Notes: generated by a model not told the origin, from the sequence alone. 35,015 bases of DNA from Clostridium sp. 26_22 (GCA_001916005.1 MNRP01000051.1:1-35015), one strand, 5' to 3'; positions 1 to 7,731 are shown, counted from the first letter of the stretch. A program made the numbers and translations.

Positions 1-824
1 TATTAAAAGATTTTTTAGAAGCAATACTAAAAAAAGAGATACAAAAAGTAACAATAAAAAATCCAGAGATAATCCCATATGAAAAAGGAGAAAAAAGAGG
101 TTTACTAGATATAAAAGCAGAAACAGAAGATGGAACAATGCTTGATATTGAAATGCAAATGGAAGACGAAAAAGACATAGATGAAAGAGCAACTAGTTAT
201 ATGGGAAAATTAATATCAGAGCAATTGCAAGTAGGGCATAAATACACAGAATTAAAAAAGAGTATAGTAATATTTATAACAAACTACAATTTCTTAAAAA
301 GAAATAGTTACCATAGTGTAGGAAGATTAAAATTTGAAAAAACATTAAAAGAGAAGAAATAGCATCAGAATACATAGAATATCATTATATAGAATTACCA
401 AAATATAAAAATAAAAATCCAAAAGATTTTACAAAATTAGATCAATGGATGTGTATTTTTACACAAAACGAAGGGGGAATTATGTTGGCAAAGAAAGAGA
501 ATAAAGAAATCGAAAGAGCAATAAATACATTAGACTTTATAAGTGAAGACCCAAAAGAAAGAGAAAGACACAATTCAATAGTTATGGCAGAATATAATAG
601 ATTAACAAGTCAGCATAATTTTTATAAAGCAGGTTTACAGGATGGAATAGAAAAGCGGAATGGAGAAACGGAATAGAACAGCGGAAAAAAAGAACGGAAT
701 TACTAAAGGAGAAAAAAACGAAAAAATAAAAATTGCTAAAGAACTATTAAAGCTAAAAATGCCAATAGAACAAATTATACAAATAACAAAATTACCAAAA
801 GAAGAAATAGAAAAATACAAATAA
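1..824 (+). pseudogene. Rpn-family PD-(D/E)XK nuclease/transposase remnant, left-truncated and frameshifted
   Basis: The reading frame is open at the left edge (frame 3) and encodes a PD-(D/E)XK core: a GLLDIKAETEDG segment followed by LDIEMQ, the usual D...ExQ layout of Rpn (PDDEXK_2) nucleases. It stops at about 362. The continuation (REEIASEYIEYHYIELPK, then a DQWMCIF block) lies in another frame up to 676. The typical C-terminal tail (KIAKELLKLKMPIEQI, then an ITKLPKEEI segment) returns in the first frame and stops at 822-824. At least two indels therefore split the gene, one near 340-353 and one near 650-700. Intact Rpn proteins are about 280-310 residues and promote recombination or transfer-linked DNA cleavage; they are often multicopy and decayed. 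The family is recognised from motif order only. The 5' end lies outside the window. Confidence 0.75.
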
Positions 825-850
825 AAAGAGAAAGTAGTAAAAAATAAAAG

Positions 851-878
851 ACCTCAGAATAATTCTGAGGTTCTTTTA
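851..878. terminator. Perfect hairpin, probably bidirectional terminator
   Basis: ACCTCAGAAT (851-860) and ATTCTGAGGT (862-871) are perfectly complementary around a single A. T-rich sequence follows on the plus side and A-rich sequence (T-rich on the minus strand) lies before it. It can serve both the nuclease remnant and the reverse-strand gene that ends inside the stem. Confidence 0.75.
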
Positions 879-1057
879 GAAGGTTCCCGTTCAAACATAT
901 TATAATACTCACCAAAAGTAACTACATCATCTGTATCTTCGATATATTTATTATATCGCTCTAAAACAGATTGAAAAAATAATCTCTGTAGCCGGGAAGG
1001 AATATTATTAATAGCTGCATTAAGTTCATCTCCAATAGTCATATACCAAAAATCCAT
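854..1057 (-). CDS. Small hypothetical protein (67 aa)
   Basis: I do not recognise the family. The start is the ATG at 1057: a strong AAGGAGGT site (complement of 1065-1072) lies 7 nt upstream, and a TTGCAT-17-TATAAT promoter lies at 1104-1132. Starting at 1084 would place this RBS inside the gene. The product begins MDFWYMTIGDEL and contains a predicted helical IPSRLQRLFFQSVLERY stretch and an acidic EDTDD segment. It has no membrane helix or signal peptide and is probably cytosolic. The TGA stop lies within the terminator stem, so the last residues (about TSELF) are encoded by the hairpin. This may mean an original upstream stop was lost. It faces away from groES. Confidence 0.6.
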   Translation of the reverse strand: MDFWYMTIGDELNAAINNIPSRLQRLFFQSVLERYNKYIEDTDDVVTFGEYYNMFEREPSKRTSELF

Positions 1058-1103
1058 AATATTGACCTCCTTATTAAGAAACAAACAACTTGTAATTACT
1101 TAT

Positions 1104-1132
1104 ATTATAATATCAATAATATGAAAATGCAA
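1104..1132 (-). promoter_or_regulatory. Sigma-A-type promoter for the 67-aa gene
   Basis: On the reverse strand TTGCAT (1127-1132) and TATAAT (1104-1109) are separated by exactly 17 nt, about 45 nt upstream of the ATG at 1057. Confidence 0.65.
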
Positions 1133-1223
1133 TAAAAAATAAAAGAAAATAAATAAAGTTCTAAATATAAAAAAATAAGAATATAATAAATGTGAATTTT
1201 ATGTGAAAAATCAAAAAAATCTA

Positions 1224-1250
1224 TTGACAATTTAATAAATAGGGTATAAA
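1224..1250 (+). promoter_or_regulatory. groESL promoter, sigma-A type
   Basis: TTGACA at 1224-1229 is followed by a TATAAA/TAAATT -10 region around 1245-1252 (15-17 nt spacing, depending on register). The CIRCE operator begins a few bases after the -10, as in other HrcA-controlled promoters. Confidence 0.75.
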
Positions 1251-1253
1251 TTA

Positions 1254-1280
1254 TTAGCAGTCACTAAGAAAGAGTGCTAA
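1254..1280. promoter_or_regulatory. CIRCE operator (HrcA binding site)
   Basis: TTAGCAGTC-N9-GAGTGCTAA has the 9-9-9 layout of CIRCE. The right arm is the consensus GAGTGCTAA. The left arm has one mismatch (TTAGCAGTC against TTAGCACTC). It lies between the promoter and groES, so heat-shock repression by HrcA is expected. hrcA itself is not in this window. Confidence 0.92.
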
Positions 1281-1314
1281 TAAAATTCTTGATGAAAAAA
1301 GGGAGGTAATATCA

Positions 1315-1596
1315 ATGATAAAACCATTAGGAAGTAGAGTATTAATAAAAATGAAAGAAGGCGAAGAAACAACAAAAAGTGGAATTATACTATCAAGCGG
1401 AGCACAAGAAAAACCACAAATAGCAGAAGTTGTAGAAGTTGGACCAGGAGAAAAAATAGATGGAAAACCACAAGAAATGTATGTAAAAAAAGGAGACAAC
1501 ATAATAGTAAGCAAATATGCCGGAACAGAAGTAAAATACGATGGTGAAGATTATATCATAGTAAAACAAGATGATATTTTAGCAGTAGTAGAATAA
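1315..1596 (+). CDS. groES: Co-chaperonin GroES (Hsp10)
   Basis: This 93-residue protein has the normal family length. It begins MIKPLGSRVLIKMKEGEETT and ends in a DDILAVVE segment, the classic GroES N- and C-termini. The mobile loop (about residues 16-32, including TKSGIILSSGAQEKPQ) contacts GroEL. GroES caps the GroEL cavity in ATP-dependent cytosolic protein folding. The start is set by GGGAGGT about 7 nt upstream of ATG 1315. It is the first gene of the CIRCE-controlled operon. About 158 nt, including an inverted-repeat element, separate it from groEL, a wider gap than is usual for this pair. Confidence 0.97.
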   Translation: MIKPLGSRVLIKMKEGEETTKSGIILSSGAQEKPQIAEVVEVGPGEKIDGKPQEMYVKKGDNIIVSKYAGTEVKYDGEDYIIVKQDDILAVVE

Positions 1597-1605
1597 TAAA
1601 AAATA

Positions 1606-1677
1606 TCAAAATGGACGCCGTTTTTTGACAAGATAAGAGAACTAAAATAATATGTCAAAAAAGCCTGTCCTATTTGA
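1606..1677. repeat. Dispersed inverted-repeat element between groES and groEL
   Basis: The left arm 1606-1630 (TCAAAATGGACGCCG, then TTTTTTGACA) is the imperfect reverse complement of 1653-1677 (TGTCAAAAAAGCCTGTCC, then TATTTGA). About 22 nt separate the arms. The same sequence type recurs at 9558-9616 and 33864-33890. It could form a long hairpin with internal T-tracts and attenuate read-through from groES to groEL. Confidence 0.75.
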
Positions 1678-1754
1678 CCCAATTTGACATTTGACACAAT
1701 TTAAAATTGGTCGAATTTAGAGATTGAATGAATTTTGAAAGGAGTTTGATAAAA

Positions 1755-3392
1755 ATGGCAAAACAAATTAAATTTGGAGAAGATGCTAGAAAATCTTTAT
1801 TAGAAGGAGTTAATAAATTAGCAGATACAGTAAAAGTAACATTAGGACCAAAAGGAAGAAATGTAGTATTAGATAAAAGCTTTGGAGCTCCATTAATTAC
1901 AAATGATGGTGTTACAATAGCAAAAGAAATCGAATTAGAAGATAAATTCGAAAATATGGGAGCAAGACTTGTAAAAGAAGTATCAGAAAAAACAAATGAT
2001 GTTGCAGGAGATGGTACTACAACAGCAACAGTTTTAGCACAAGCTATGATAAAAGAAGGAGTTAAAAACGTTGCAGCTGGTGCAGATCCAATGGCAATGA
2101 AAAGAGGAATTGACAAAGCTGTAAAATCAGCAGTTGAAGAATTAAAAACAATCAGTGTTCCAGTAAATGGAAAAGATGATATAGCAAGAGTAGCAAGTAT
2201 TTCAGCAAACAATGATGAAGTTGGAGAATTAATTGCAGAATCAATGGAAAAAGTTTCAAAAGATGGAGTTATAACAATAGAAGAGTCAAAAACATCAACA
2301 ACACAATTAAATGTAGTTGAAGGAATGCAATTTGACAAAGGTTATGTATCTCCATATATGGTAACAGATACAGAAAAAATGGAAGCAATTGTAGATAATC
2401 CATATATCTTAATCACAGATAAAAAAATAAGCAATATTCAAGAAATATTACCATTACTAGAAGCATTAATGCAACAATCTGGAAAACTAGTAATAATCTG
2501 TGATGATATAGAAGGAGAAGCATTATCAACATTAGTACTTAATAAATTAAGAGGTGTATTAAATGTTGTTGCAGTAAAAGCACCAGGATTTGGAGATAAG
2601 AGAAAAGCAATGCTTCAAGATATAGCAATTTTAACAGGTGGAGAAGTTATAACATCTGATTTAGGATTAGAACTAAAAGATACACAAATCGAACAATTAG
2701 GTAGAGCAAGACAAGTAAAAGTTCAAAAAGAAAACACAATAATTGTTGATGGTTCAGGAGATAAACAACAAATAGCTGACAGAGTAGGACAAATAAAAGC
2801 TCAAATAAATGAAACAAAAAGTGAATACGACAAAGAAGGATTACAAGAAAGACTTGCTAAAATGGCAGGAGGAGTTGCAGTAATTGAAGTTGGAGCAGCA
2901 ACAGAAACAGAAATGAAAGATAAAAAACTAAGAATAGAAGATGCTCTTTCTGCAACAAAAGCAGCAGTTGAAGAAGGAATTGTAGCAGGTGGTGGAACAG
3001 CATTAATAAATGTAGTACCAGCAGTAGAAAAAACAGTAAATGAATTAACAGGTGGAGAAAAATTAGGAGCAGAGATAGTTCTAAAATCTTTAGAGGAACC
3101 AGTAAAACAAATAGCAAGAAATGCAGGATTAGAACCAGCAGTAATTGCAGATAATGTTAAAAAATCAGAAGTTGGAGTTGGATTTGATGCAAGCAAGGAA
3201 GAATATGTAGATATGAAAAAAGCAGGAATAGTAGATCCAACAAAAGTTACAAGAAGTGCATTACAAAATGCAGCGTCTATAGCTTCAATGGTTATAACAA
3301 CAGAAAGTTTAGTAACAGATATTCCAGAAAAAGATTGTCATTGTGGTCATGAAGGCGGAATGGGAGCTTCAGGAATGGAAGGAATGTACTAA
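1755..3392 (+). CDS. groEL: Chaperonin GroEL (Hsp60)
   Basis: The 545-residue protein starts at MAKQIKFGEDAR (ATG 1755, with AAAGGAG about 10 nt upstream). An earlier in-frame ATG at 1728 lacks family homology and an RBS. Hallmarks are VTLGPKGRNVVLDKSFGAP, NDGVTIAKEI and the nucleotide-binding GDGTTTATVLAQ near residue 86, followed by the apical domain (about 190-375) and the equatorial return VEEGIVAGGGTAL. It forms the double-ring ATP-dependent folding chamber with GroES. The C-terminus ends GGMGASGMEGMY, a variant of the GGM tail, preceded by an uncommon DCHCGHE cluster that could bind metal or be redox-active (inference). Expression should follow the CIRCE promoter upstream of groES. Confidence 0.98.
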   Translation: MAKQIKFGEDARKSLLEGVNKLADTVKVTLGPKGRNVVLDKSFGAPLITNDGVTIAKEIELEDKFENMGARLVKEVSEKTNDVAGDGTTTATVLAQAMIKEGVKNVAAGADPMAMKRGIDKAVKSAVEELKTISVPVNGKDDIARVASISANNDEVGELIAESMEKVSKDGVITIEESKTSTTQLNVVEGMQFDKGYVSPYMVTDTEKMEAIVDNPYILITDKKISNIQEILPLLEALMQQSGKLVIICDDIEGEALSTLVLNKLRGVLNVVAVKAPGFGDKRKAMLQDIAILTGGEVITSDLGLELKDTQIEQLGRARQVKVQKENTIIVDGSGDKQQIADRVGQIKAQINETKSEYDKEGLQERLAKMAGGVAVIEVGAATETEMKDKKLRIEDALSATKAAVEEGIVAGGGTALINVVPAVEKTVNELTGGEKLGAEIVLKSLEEPVKQIARNAGLEPAVIADNVKKSEVGVGFDASKEEYVDMKKAGIVDPTKVTRSALQNAASIASMVITTESLVTDIPEKDCHCGHEGGMGASGMEGMY

Positions 3393-3435
3393 AATAAAAA
3401 ATAGCAAAATAAAATAAAAAAATTTTAAAAAACTC

Positions 3436-3464
3436 TTGACAGTTATAAAAAAATCATTTATAAT
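3436..3464 (+). promoter_or_regulatory. Consensus promoter of the tRNA-Gly pair
   Basis: TTGACA (3436-3441), a 17-nt spacer and TATAAT (3459-3464) give a perfect sigma-A consensus. Transcription should start near 3471, about 14 nt before the first tRNA. Confidence 0.9.
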
Positions 3465-3476
3465 CTATAACTGTCA
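3437..3476. promoter_or_regulatory. Inverted repeat framing the tRNA promoter
   Basis: TGACAGTTATA (3437-3447) and TATAACTGTCA (3466-3476) are perfect 11-bp inverted arms 18 nt apart. The left arm overlaps the -35 and the right arm covers the expected start point. This is the geometry of a repressor or activator site, but no protein is known from this sequence. Confidence 0.5.
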
Positions 3477-3484
3477 GGAGAAAT

Positions 3485-3558
<74 letters not shown>

Positions 3559-3579
3559 CATTTATTTATAATATGTGGA

Positions 3580-3617
3580 AAACTGATAACAATTTCATAA
3601 ACTGATAACAATTTCAT
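3580..3617 (+). repeat. 19-nt direct tandem repeat between tRNA copies
   Basis: AAACTGATAACAATTTCAT occurs twice head to tail (3580-3598 and 3599-3617) in the short spacer between the two tRNA-Gly genes. It is probably a by-product of the duplication. No function is apparent. Confidence 0.85.
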
Positions 3618-3621
3618 AATT

Positions 3622-3695
<74 letters not shown>

Positions 3696-3698
3696 CAT

Positions 3699-3733
3699 AA
3701 AAACATATGATAAATTAATTCATATGTTTTTTT
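3699..3733 (+). terminator. Intrinsic terminator after the tRNA pair
   Basis: AAAAACATATGA (3699-3710) pairs with TCATATGTTTTT (3720-3731) around a 9-nt loop and runs into a T-tract. Confidence 0.8.
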
Positions 3734-3770
3734 ATGCCCAAAATTATTTAGTATAAATCATAAAAAAATC

Positions 3771-3799
3771 TTGACATTTAAACCAAAAGAGCTTAAAAT
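3771..3799 (+). promoter_or_regulatory. Promoter of the thrS T-box transcript
   Basis: TTGACA (3771-3776) and TAAAAT (3794-3799) are separated by 17 nt, just upstream of the T-box leader. Confidence 0.75.
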
Positions 3800-3805
3800 A
3801 TAAAT

Positions 3806-4046
3806 ATAAAATAAATAAAAACAAGTAAGAGAAAAAGTAAAATAAAGGTTACTTACAGAGAAAATTGGTCTAGGCTGAAAACCAATACAAGCAAACATAT
3901 TTGAAAAACTACCTCTTCAAAGTTTTGGCGAACAAACCAAACGTGTAAGATACGTTACAATCTATCAATTAAGTAAAAATTAGGATGGAACCGTGTTATA
4001 AAAAAACACTCCTATAGGTATAAAAAATATCTATAGGAGTGTTTTA
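3806..4046 (+). promoter_or_regulatory. T-box riboswitch of thrS
   Basis: The leader of about 240 nt carries the T-box core AGGATGGAACCGTG (3982-3995), which pairs with the uncharged tRNA acceptor end, directly before a terminator. A structured stem I region lies upstream. It includes the small hairpin ATTGGT...ACCAAT near 3865-3890. A Thr codon is readable at the expected specifier position, ACT 3908-3910 or the adjacent ACC 3911-3913; I cannot decide which without folding. Uncharged tRNA-Thr should stabilise the antiterminator and turn on thrS. The exact 5' boundary is approximate. Confidence 0.93.
4003..4046 (+). terminator. T-box-controlled terminator hairpin
   Basis: AAAACACTCCTATAG (4003-4017) pairs perfectly over 15 bp with CTATAGGAGTGTTTT (4031-4045). 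The T-box core lies just before its left arm, allowing the competing antiterminator. Confidence 0.93.
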
Positions 4047-4069
4047 CATTCTAAAAAGGAGGAATAAAA

Positions 4070-5995
4070 ATGATTAAATTAACATTAAAAGATGGTTCAA
4101 TATTAGAAGTTGAACAAGGTACTACAATATATGAAGTAGCACAAAAAATAAGTGAAGGATTAGCAAGACTTGCAACATGTGGACTTGTTAATGGAAAAGT
4201 AGAAGATTTAAGACACAAATTAAACGAAGACTGCAATGTAAGCATAGAAACATTTGATAGCAGTTTAGATGGTAAAAAAGCATACTGGCATACAACTTCA
4301 CACATAATGGCACAAGCTGTTAAAAGATTATTCCCAAATGTAAAATTTGCAATAGGACCAAGTATAGAAAATGGTTTCTATTATGATTTTGATGTAGAAA
4401 AACCATTCACTGATGAAGATAAAGCGAACATAGAAGCAGAAATGAAAAAAATAATCAAAGAAGATATAGAAATAGAAAGATTCTCTTTACCAAAAGAAGA
4501 AGCTTTGAAATTAATGGAAGGACAACCATATAAACAAGAATTAATAAATGATTTAGCAGATGGAGAAGAAATAAGCTTCTACAAACAAGGAGACTTTACA
4601 GATTTATGTGCAGGACCACACTTAATGAAAACAGGAAAAGTAAAAGCAGTAAAAATATTATCATCTTCAGGAGCATACTGGAGAGGTGATGAGCATAACA
4701 AAATGCTACAAAGAATTTATGCAATATCATTCCCTAAAGCAAGTCAAGTTGAAGAATATATGCAAAAATTAGAAGAAGCAAGACAACGTGACCATAGAAA
4801 AATAGGGAAAGACCTAGAATTATTTATGACAAGCCCATTAGTTGGTTCAGGACTTCCAATGTATTTACCAAATGGAGCAACAGTTAGAAGATTACTAGAA
4901 AGATATATACAAGACAAAGAAGTAGAAATGGGTTACCAACACGTATATACACCATCACTTGCAAACACAGAATTATACAAAGTTTCAGGACATTGGGATC
5001 ACTATAAAGAAGATATGTTCCCAGTTATGAAAATGGACAATGAAGAAATGGTATTAAGACCAATGAACTGTCCACATCATATGTTAATATACAAAAACAA
5101 AATGCACTCATATAGAGACTTACCAATAAGAATTGGTGAATTAGCACATGACTTTAGATATGAAGACAGCGGAAGTGTTTGTGGACTTGAAAGAGTACGT
5201 GAAATGTGTCAAAATGATGCTCACTTATTCGTAAGACCAGACCAAATAAAAGAAGAAGTTGGAAAAGTTGTACAATTAATCTTATCTGTTTATAAAGACT
5301 TTGGATTTAAAGATTATGAATTTAGATTATCTTTAAGAGATAAAAAAGATACACATAAATATTTTGATGATGATGAAATGTGGGAAAAAGCAGAAGGACA
5401 ATTAAGAGAAATCTTAACAGAATTAGGAATAAACTTCTATGAAGCAGAAGGAGAAGCAGCATTTTATGGACCAAAACTAGATGTCCAATTAAAATCAGCA
5501 GTAGGACATGATGTAACAGTATCAACTTGTCAATTAGATTTCTTATTGCCTGAAAGATTTAAACTAGAATATATTGGAGAAGATGGAGAAAAACATAGAC
5601 CAGTTGTAATTCACAGAGCAATATTAGGAACATTTGATAGATTTATGTGCTTCTTAATTGAAGAAACAAAAGGTGCATTCCCATTATGGCTTTCACCAAC
5701 ACAAGTAAAAATATTACCAATAACAGATTCACAACGCGATTATGCAAAACAAGTAGAAGAAAAACTTCATAAAATTGGAATTCGTGTAGTATTAGATGAC
5801 AGAAACGAAAAAGTAGGTTATAAAATTCGTGAAGCACAACTTGAAAAAGTACCATATATGTTAGTAATTGGTGCAAAAGAAGTGGAAGAAGGAACAGTTT
5901 CAGTACGTTCAAGAGAAAATGCAGAAAATGAAACAATGCAAGCAGATGACTTTGTGGCAAAAATAAAAGAAGAAGTTGAAACAAAATCAAAATAA
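4070..5995 (+). CDS. thrS: Threonyl-tRNA synthetase
   Basis: The 641-residue class II synthetase has full family length. Its domains in order are an N-terminal TGS domain (about 1-60), the editing domain with HTTSH (H74, H78) and DLCAGPHLMKTGK, the catalytic core with RPMNCPHHMLIYKNK (zinc-binding Cys and ATP/threonine site), RYEDSGSVCGLERVREM (motif 2) and VVIHRAILGTFDRF (motif 3), and a C-terminal anticodon-binding domain (PTQVKILPITD onward). It charges tRNA-Thr and hydrolyses mischarged Ser-tRNA-Thr. The ATG follows AAAGGAGG by 7 nt. Expression is controlled by the upstream T-box leader. A C-rich/T-rich hairpin lies between it and ychF. Confidence 0.98.
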   Translation: MIKLTLKDGSILEVEQGTTIYEVAQKISEGLARLATCGLVNGKVEDLRHKLNEDCNVSIETFDSSLDGKKAYWHTTSHIMAQAVKRLFPNVKFAIGPSIENGFYYDFDVEKPFTDEDKANIEAEMKKIIKEDIEIERFSLPKEEALKLMEGQPYKQELINDLADGEEISFYKQGDFTDLCAGPHLMKTGKVKAVKILSSSGAYWRGDEHNKMLQRIYAISFPKASQVEEYMQKLEEARQRDHRKIGKDLELFMTSPLVGSGLPMYLPNGATVRRLLERYIQDKEVEMGYQHVYTPSLANTELYKVSGHWDHYKEDMFPVMKMDNEEMVLRPMNCPHHMLIYKNKMHSYRDLPIRIGELAHDFRYEDSGSVCGLERVREMCQNDAHLFVRPDQIKEEVGKVVQLILSVYKDFGFKDYEFRLSLRDKKDTHKYFDDDEMWEKAEGQLREILTELGINFYEAEGEAAFYGPKLDVQLKSAVGHDVTVSTCQLDFLLPERFKLEYIGEDGEKHRPVVIHRAILGTFDRFMCFLIEETKGAFPLWLSPTQVKILPITDSQRDYAKQVEEKLHKIGIRVVLDDRNEKVGYKIREAQLEKVPYMLVIGAKEVEEGTVSVRSRENAENETMQADDFVAKIKEEVETKSK

Positions 5996-6003
5996 TAAAA
6001 AAT

Positions 6004-6035
6004 GGGAAATGGAAAAGGGGACACCCTTTTTTTCC
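6004..6035 (+). terminator. Terminator-like hairpin after thrS
   Basis: AAAAGGG (6013-6019), loop GACA, CCCTTTT (6024-6030), then further T residues. Outer GGGAAA/TTTCCC bases can extend it. The GGGGACACCC core resembles the GGACG core of the dispersed repeats at 1606 and 9558, so it may be a degenerate member. Confidence 0.7.
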
Positions 6036-6058
6036 CTAATCTAAGTTAGGAGGAAAAA

Positions 6059-7150
6059 ATGAAATTAGGAATAGTAGGACTTCCAAATGTAGGAAAAAGT
6101 ACATTATTTAATAGCATAACAAAAGCAGGAGCAGAATGTGCAAACTACCCATTCTGTACAATAGAACCAAATGTTGGTGTAGTAGCTGTACCAGATGAAA
6201 GACTAGATAAATTAACAGAAATGTATAAACCAGAAAAAACAACACATGCAGTAATAGAATTTGTTGATATAGCAGGCCTTGTTAAAGGAGCAAGTAGAGG
6301 AGAAGGATTAGGAAATAAATTCTTATCACACATTCGTGAAACAGATGCAATAGTAGAAGTTGTAAGATGTTTTGAAGACTCTAATGTAGTTCACGTTGAT
6401 GGAAGTGTAAATCCATTAAGAGATATAGACACAATAAACTTAGAATTAATATTTGCAGACATAGAAACAGTAAATAAAAGACTAGACAAAGCAAGAAAAA
6501 ATTTAAAAGCAGATAAAAAATATCAACTAGAAATTGATTTATTGGAAAAAATATTAAAAACACTAGAAGAAGGAAAATCAGCAAGAACTCTAGAATTTAA
6601 CGAAGATGAACAAGCTTTAGTAAAAGATATGTTTTTACTAACAACAAAACCAATTCTATATGTAGCAAACGTATCTGAAGAACAATTAGAAGATGCAGAA
6701 AATGACACATTAGTAAAACAAGTAAAAGAATATGCAGAAAAAGAAAAAGCAGAAGTAATTCCACTATGTGTAAAAATAGAAGAAGAACTTTCAGGCTTAG
6801 AAGATGAAGACAAAAAAGAAATGCTAGAAGCACTTGGACTAGAAGAATCTGGATTAGACAAAGTGATCAAAAAAAGTTATGATTTACTAGGACTAATGTC
6901 ATTCTTAACAGCAGGAGAACCAGAAGTAAGAGCATGGACAATCAAAAAAGGAACAAAAGCACCACAAGCAGCAGGAAAAATTCATTCAGATATAGAAAGA
7001 GGATTCATAAAAGCAGAAGTTGTATCATATGATGATTTAATAAGAGAAGGTTCAATGGTCTCTGCAAAAGAAAAAGGACTAGTACGTTCGGAGGGAAAAG
7101 AATATATAATGCAAGATGGAGATATAGTACTATTTAAATTCAATGTCTAA
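6059..7150 (+). CDS. ychF: Ribosome-binding ATPase YchF (Obg-family)
   Basis: The 363-residue P-loop protein begins MKLGIVGLPNVGKSTLFNSI. Walker A is GLPNVGKST (7-15), followed by the signature CANYPFCTIEPNVGVVAVPD, the G3 motif DIAGLVKGASRGEGLGNKF, a coiled-coil helical insert (about 130-200) and a C-terminal TGS domain (from about 280). YchF-type proteins bind ribosomes and hydrolyse ATP in preference to GTP, and they influence stress responses. ATG 6059 follows TTAGGAGG. It sits 63 nt after thrS behind a terminator-like hairpin. No promoter of its own is obvious, so partial read-through is possible. Confidence 0.96.
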   Translation: MKLGIVGLPNVGKSTLFNSITKAGAECANYPFCTIEPNVGVVAVPDERLDKLTEMYKPEKTTHAVIEFVDIAGLVKGASRGEGLGNKFLSHIRETDAIVEVVRCFEDSNVVHVDGSVNPLRDIDTINLELIFADIETVNKRLDKARKNLKADKKYQLEIDLLEKILKTLEEGKSARTLEFNEDEQALVKDMFLLTTKPILYVANVSEEQLEDAENDTLVKQVKEYAEKEKAEVIPLCVKIEEELSGLEDEDKKEMLEALGLEESGLDKVIKKSYDLLGLMSFLTAGEPEVRAWTIKKGTKAPQAAGKIHSDIERGFIKAEVVSYDDLIREGSMVSAKEKGLVRSEGKEYIMQDGDIVLFKFNV

Positions 7151-7153
7151 AAA

Positions 7154-7190
7154 TGTAATAATTTTGTAATATATGTAATAAAAATGTAAA
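7154..7190 (+). repeat. Short TGTAATA repeats after ychF
   Basis: TGTAATA occurs at 7154, 7165 and 7174, with a TGTAAAA variant at 7185, spaced 9-11 nt. No GC-rich terminator is seen after ychF. The near-helical spacing is suggestive, but the region is so AT-rich that chance is possible. Confidence 0.45.
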
Positions 7191-7210
7191 ATAAAATATA
7201 ATAAAAAATA

Positions 7211-7239
7211 TTGACTTATTAAAATAATAAGTATAAAAT
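7211..7239 (+). promoter_or_regulatory. Promoter with internal palindrome upstream of the LPKTG gene
   Basis: TTGACT (7211-7216) and TAAAAT (7234-7239) are separated by 17 nt. Overlapping the -35 and the spacer is a perfect palindrome with arms ACTTATT (7214-7220) and AATAAGT (7226-7232), a plausible operator. A second small hairpin, GCATAA/TTATGC, lies in the leader at 7261-7279. Confidence 0.55.
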
Positions 7240-7331
7240 ATAAAAAGAGAAGAACAAATTGCATAATTTGTGATTATGCAGTATAATAAAAAAAGGTTGT
7301 AGAATAATAATAACAAAGGAGAGAGAAAAGT

Positions 7332-7712
7332 ATGAAAAATTCAAAATTAGTAAAAGTAGTTATGGGTGCTATAATAAGCCTTATAGTTGTTACAATGGCA
7401 AATCAAGTTTTTGCTGATAATGTTACAGATTTAACAAATGCTCTTGGAAATAGCAGTTCAAGTTCAAATAATTCATCAACAAACAATATAACAAGTAATA
7501 CAGCATTAAATAATACAACAAGAAATAATACAGTAAATAATACAATAAAAAATAATTCTGTATTAACAACAAATAATACAAGTAGTTATAACAATACATC
7601 TTTACCAAAAACAGGTATAGAAGACCATATACCAGCTACAATATTATTAGTAGTATTTGGTGTGTCAGCAGTATATGCTTACAAAAAAATACAAGATTAT
7701 AGAAATATCTAA
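7332..7712 (+). CDS. Short LPxTG-type surface protein with Asn/Thr/Ser-rich stalk
   Basis: The 126-residue protein has a Sec signal peptide (about 1-28, predicted cleavage after VFA) and a low-complexity Asn/Ser/Thr stalk (about 40-88). LPKTG (91-95) is followed by a hydrophobic helix (about 100-116) and a basic tail, AYKKIQDYRNI. This matches a sortase cell-wall sorting signal. No binding or enzymatic domain is present, so it is a minimal wall-linked or membrane-linked spacer. The stalk is only about 60 residues. The RBS is AAAGGAGAG, 8 nt before ATG. It is a single-gene unit between its own promoter and terminator. No sortase gene is in the window. Function unknown. Confidence 0.85.
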   Translation: MKNSKLVKVVMGAIISLIVVTMANQVFADNVTDLTNALGNSSSSSNNSSTNNITSNTALNNTTRNNTVNNTIKNNSVLTTNNTSSYNNTSLPKTGIEDHIPATILLVVFGVSAVYAYKKIQDYRNI

Positions 7713-7731
7713 TTTTAAATAATAAATAAGT

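Noticed and set aside
1670..2338. Long open frame on the reverse strand across groEL (222 codons)
   Set aside because: It runs antisense to a well-conserved essential gene, has no RBS, and shows the Ser/Phe/Ile-rich composition expected from the complement of AT-rich coding sequence.
3580..3617. GATAACAATTTCA resembles part of the E. coli lac operator
   Set aside because: The match is short, appears twice only because of a local tandem repeat, and has neither the full palindrome nor any lac gene context.
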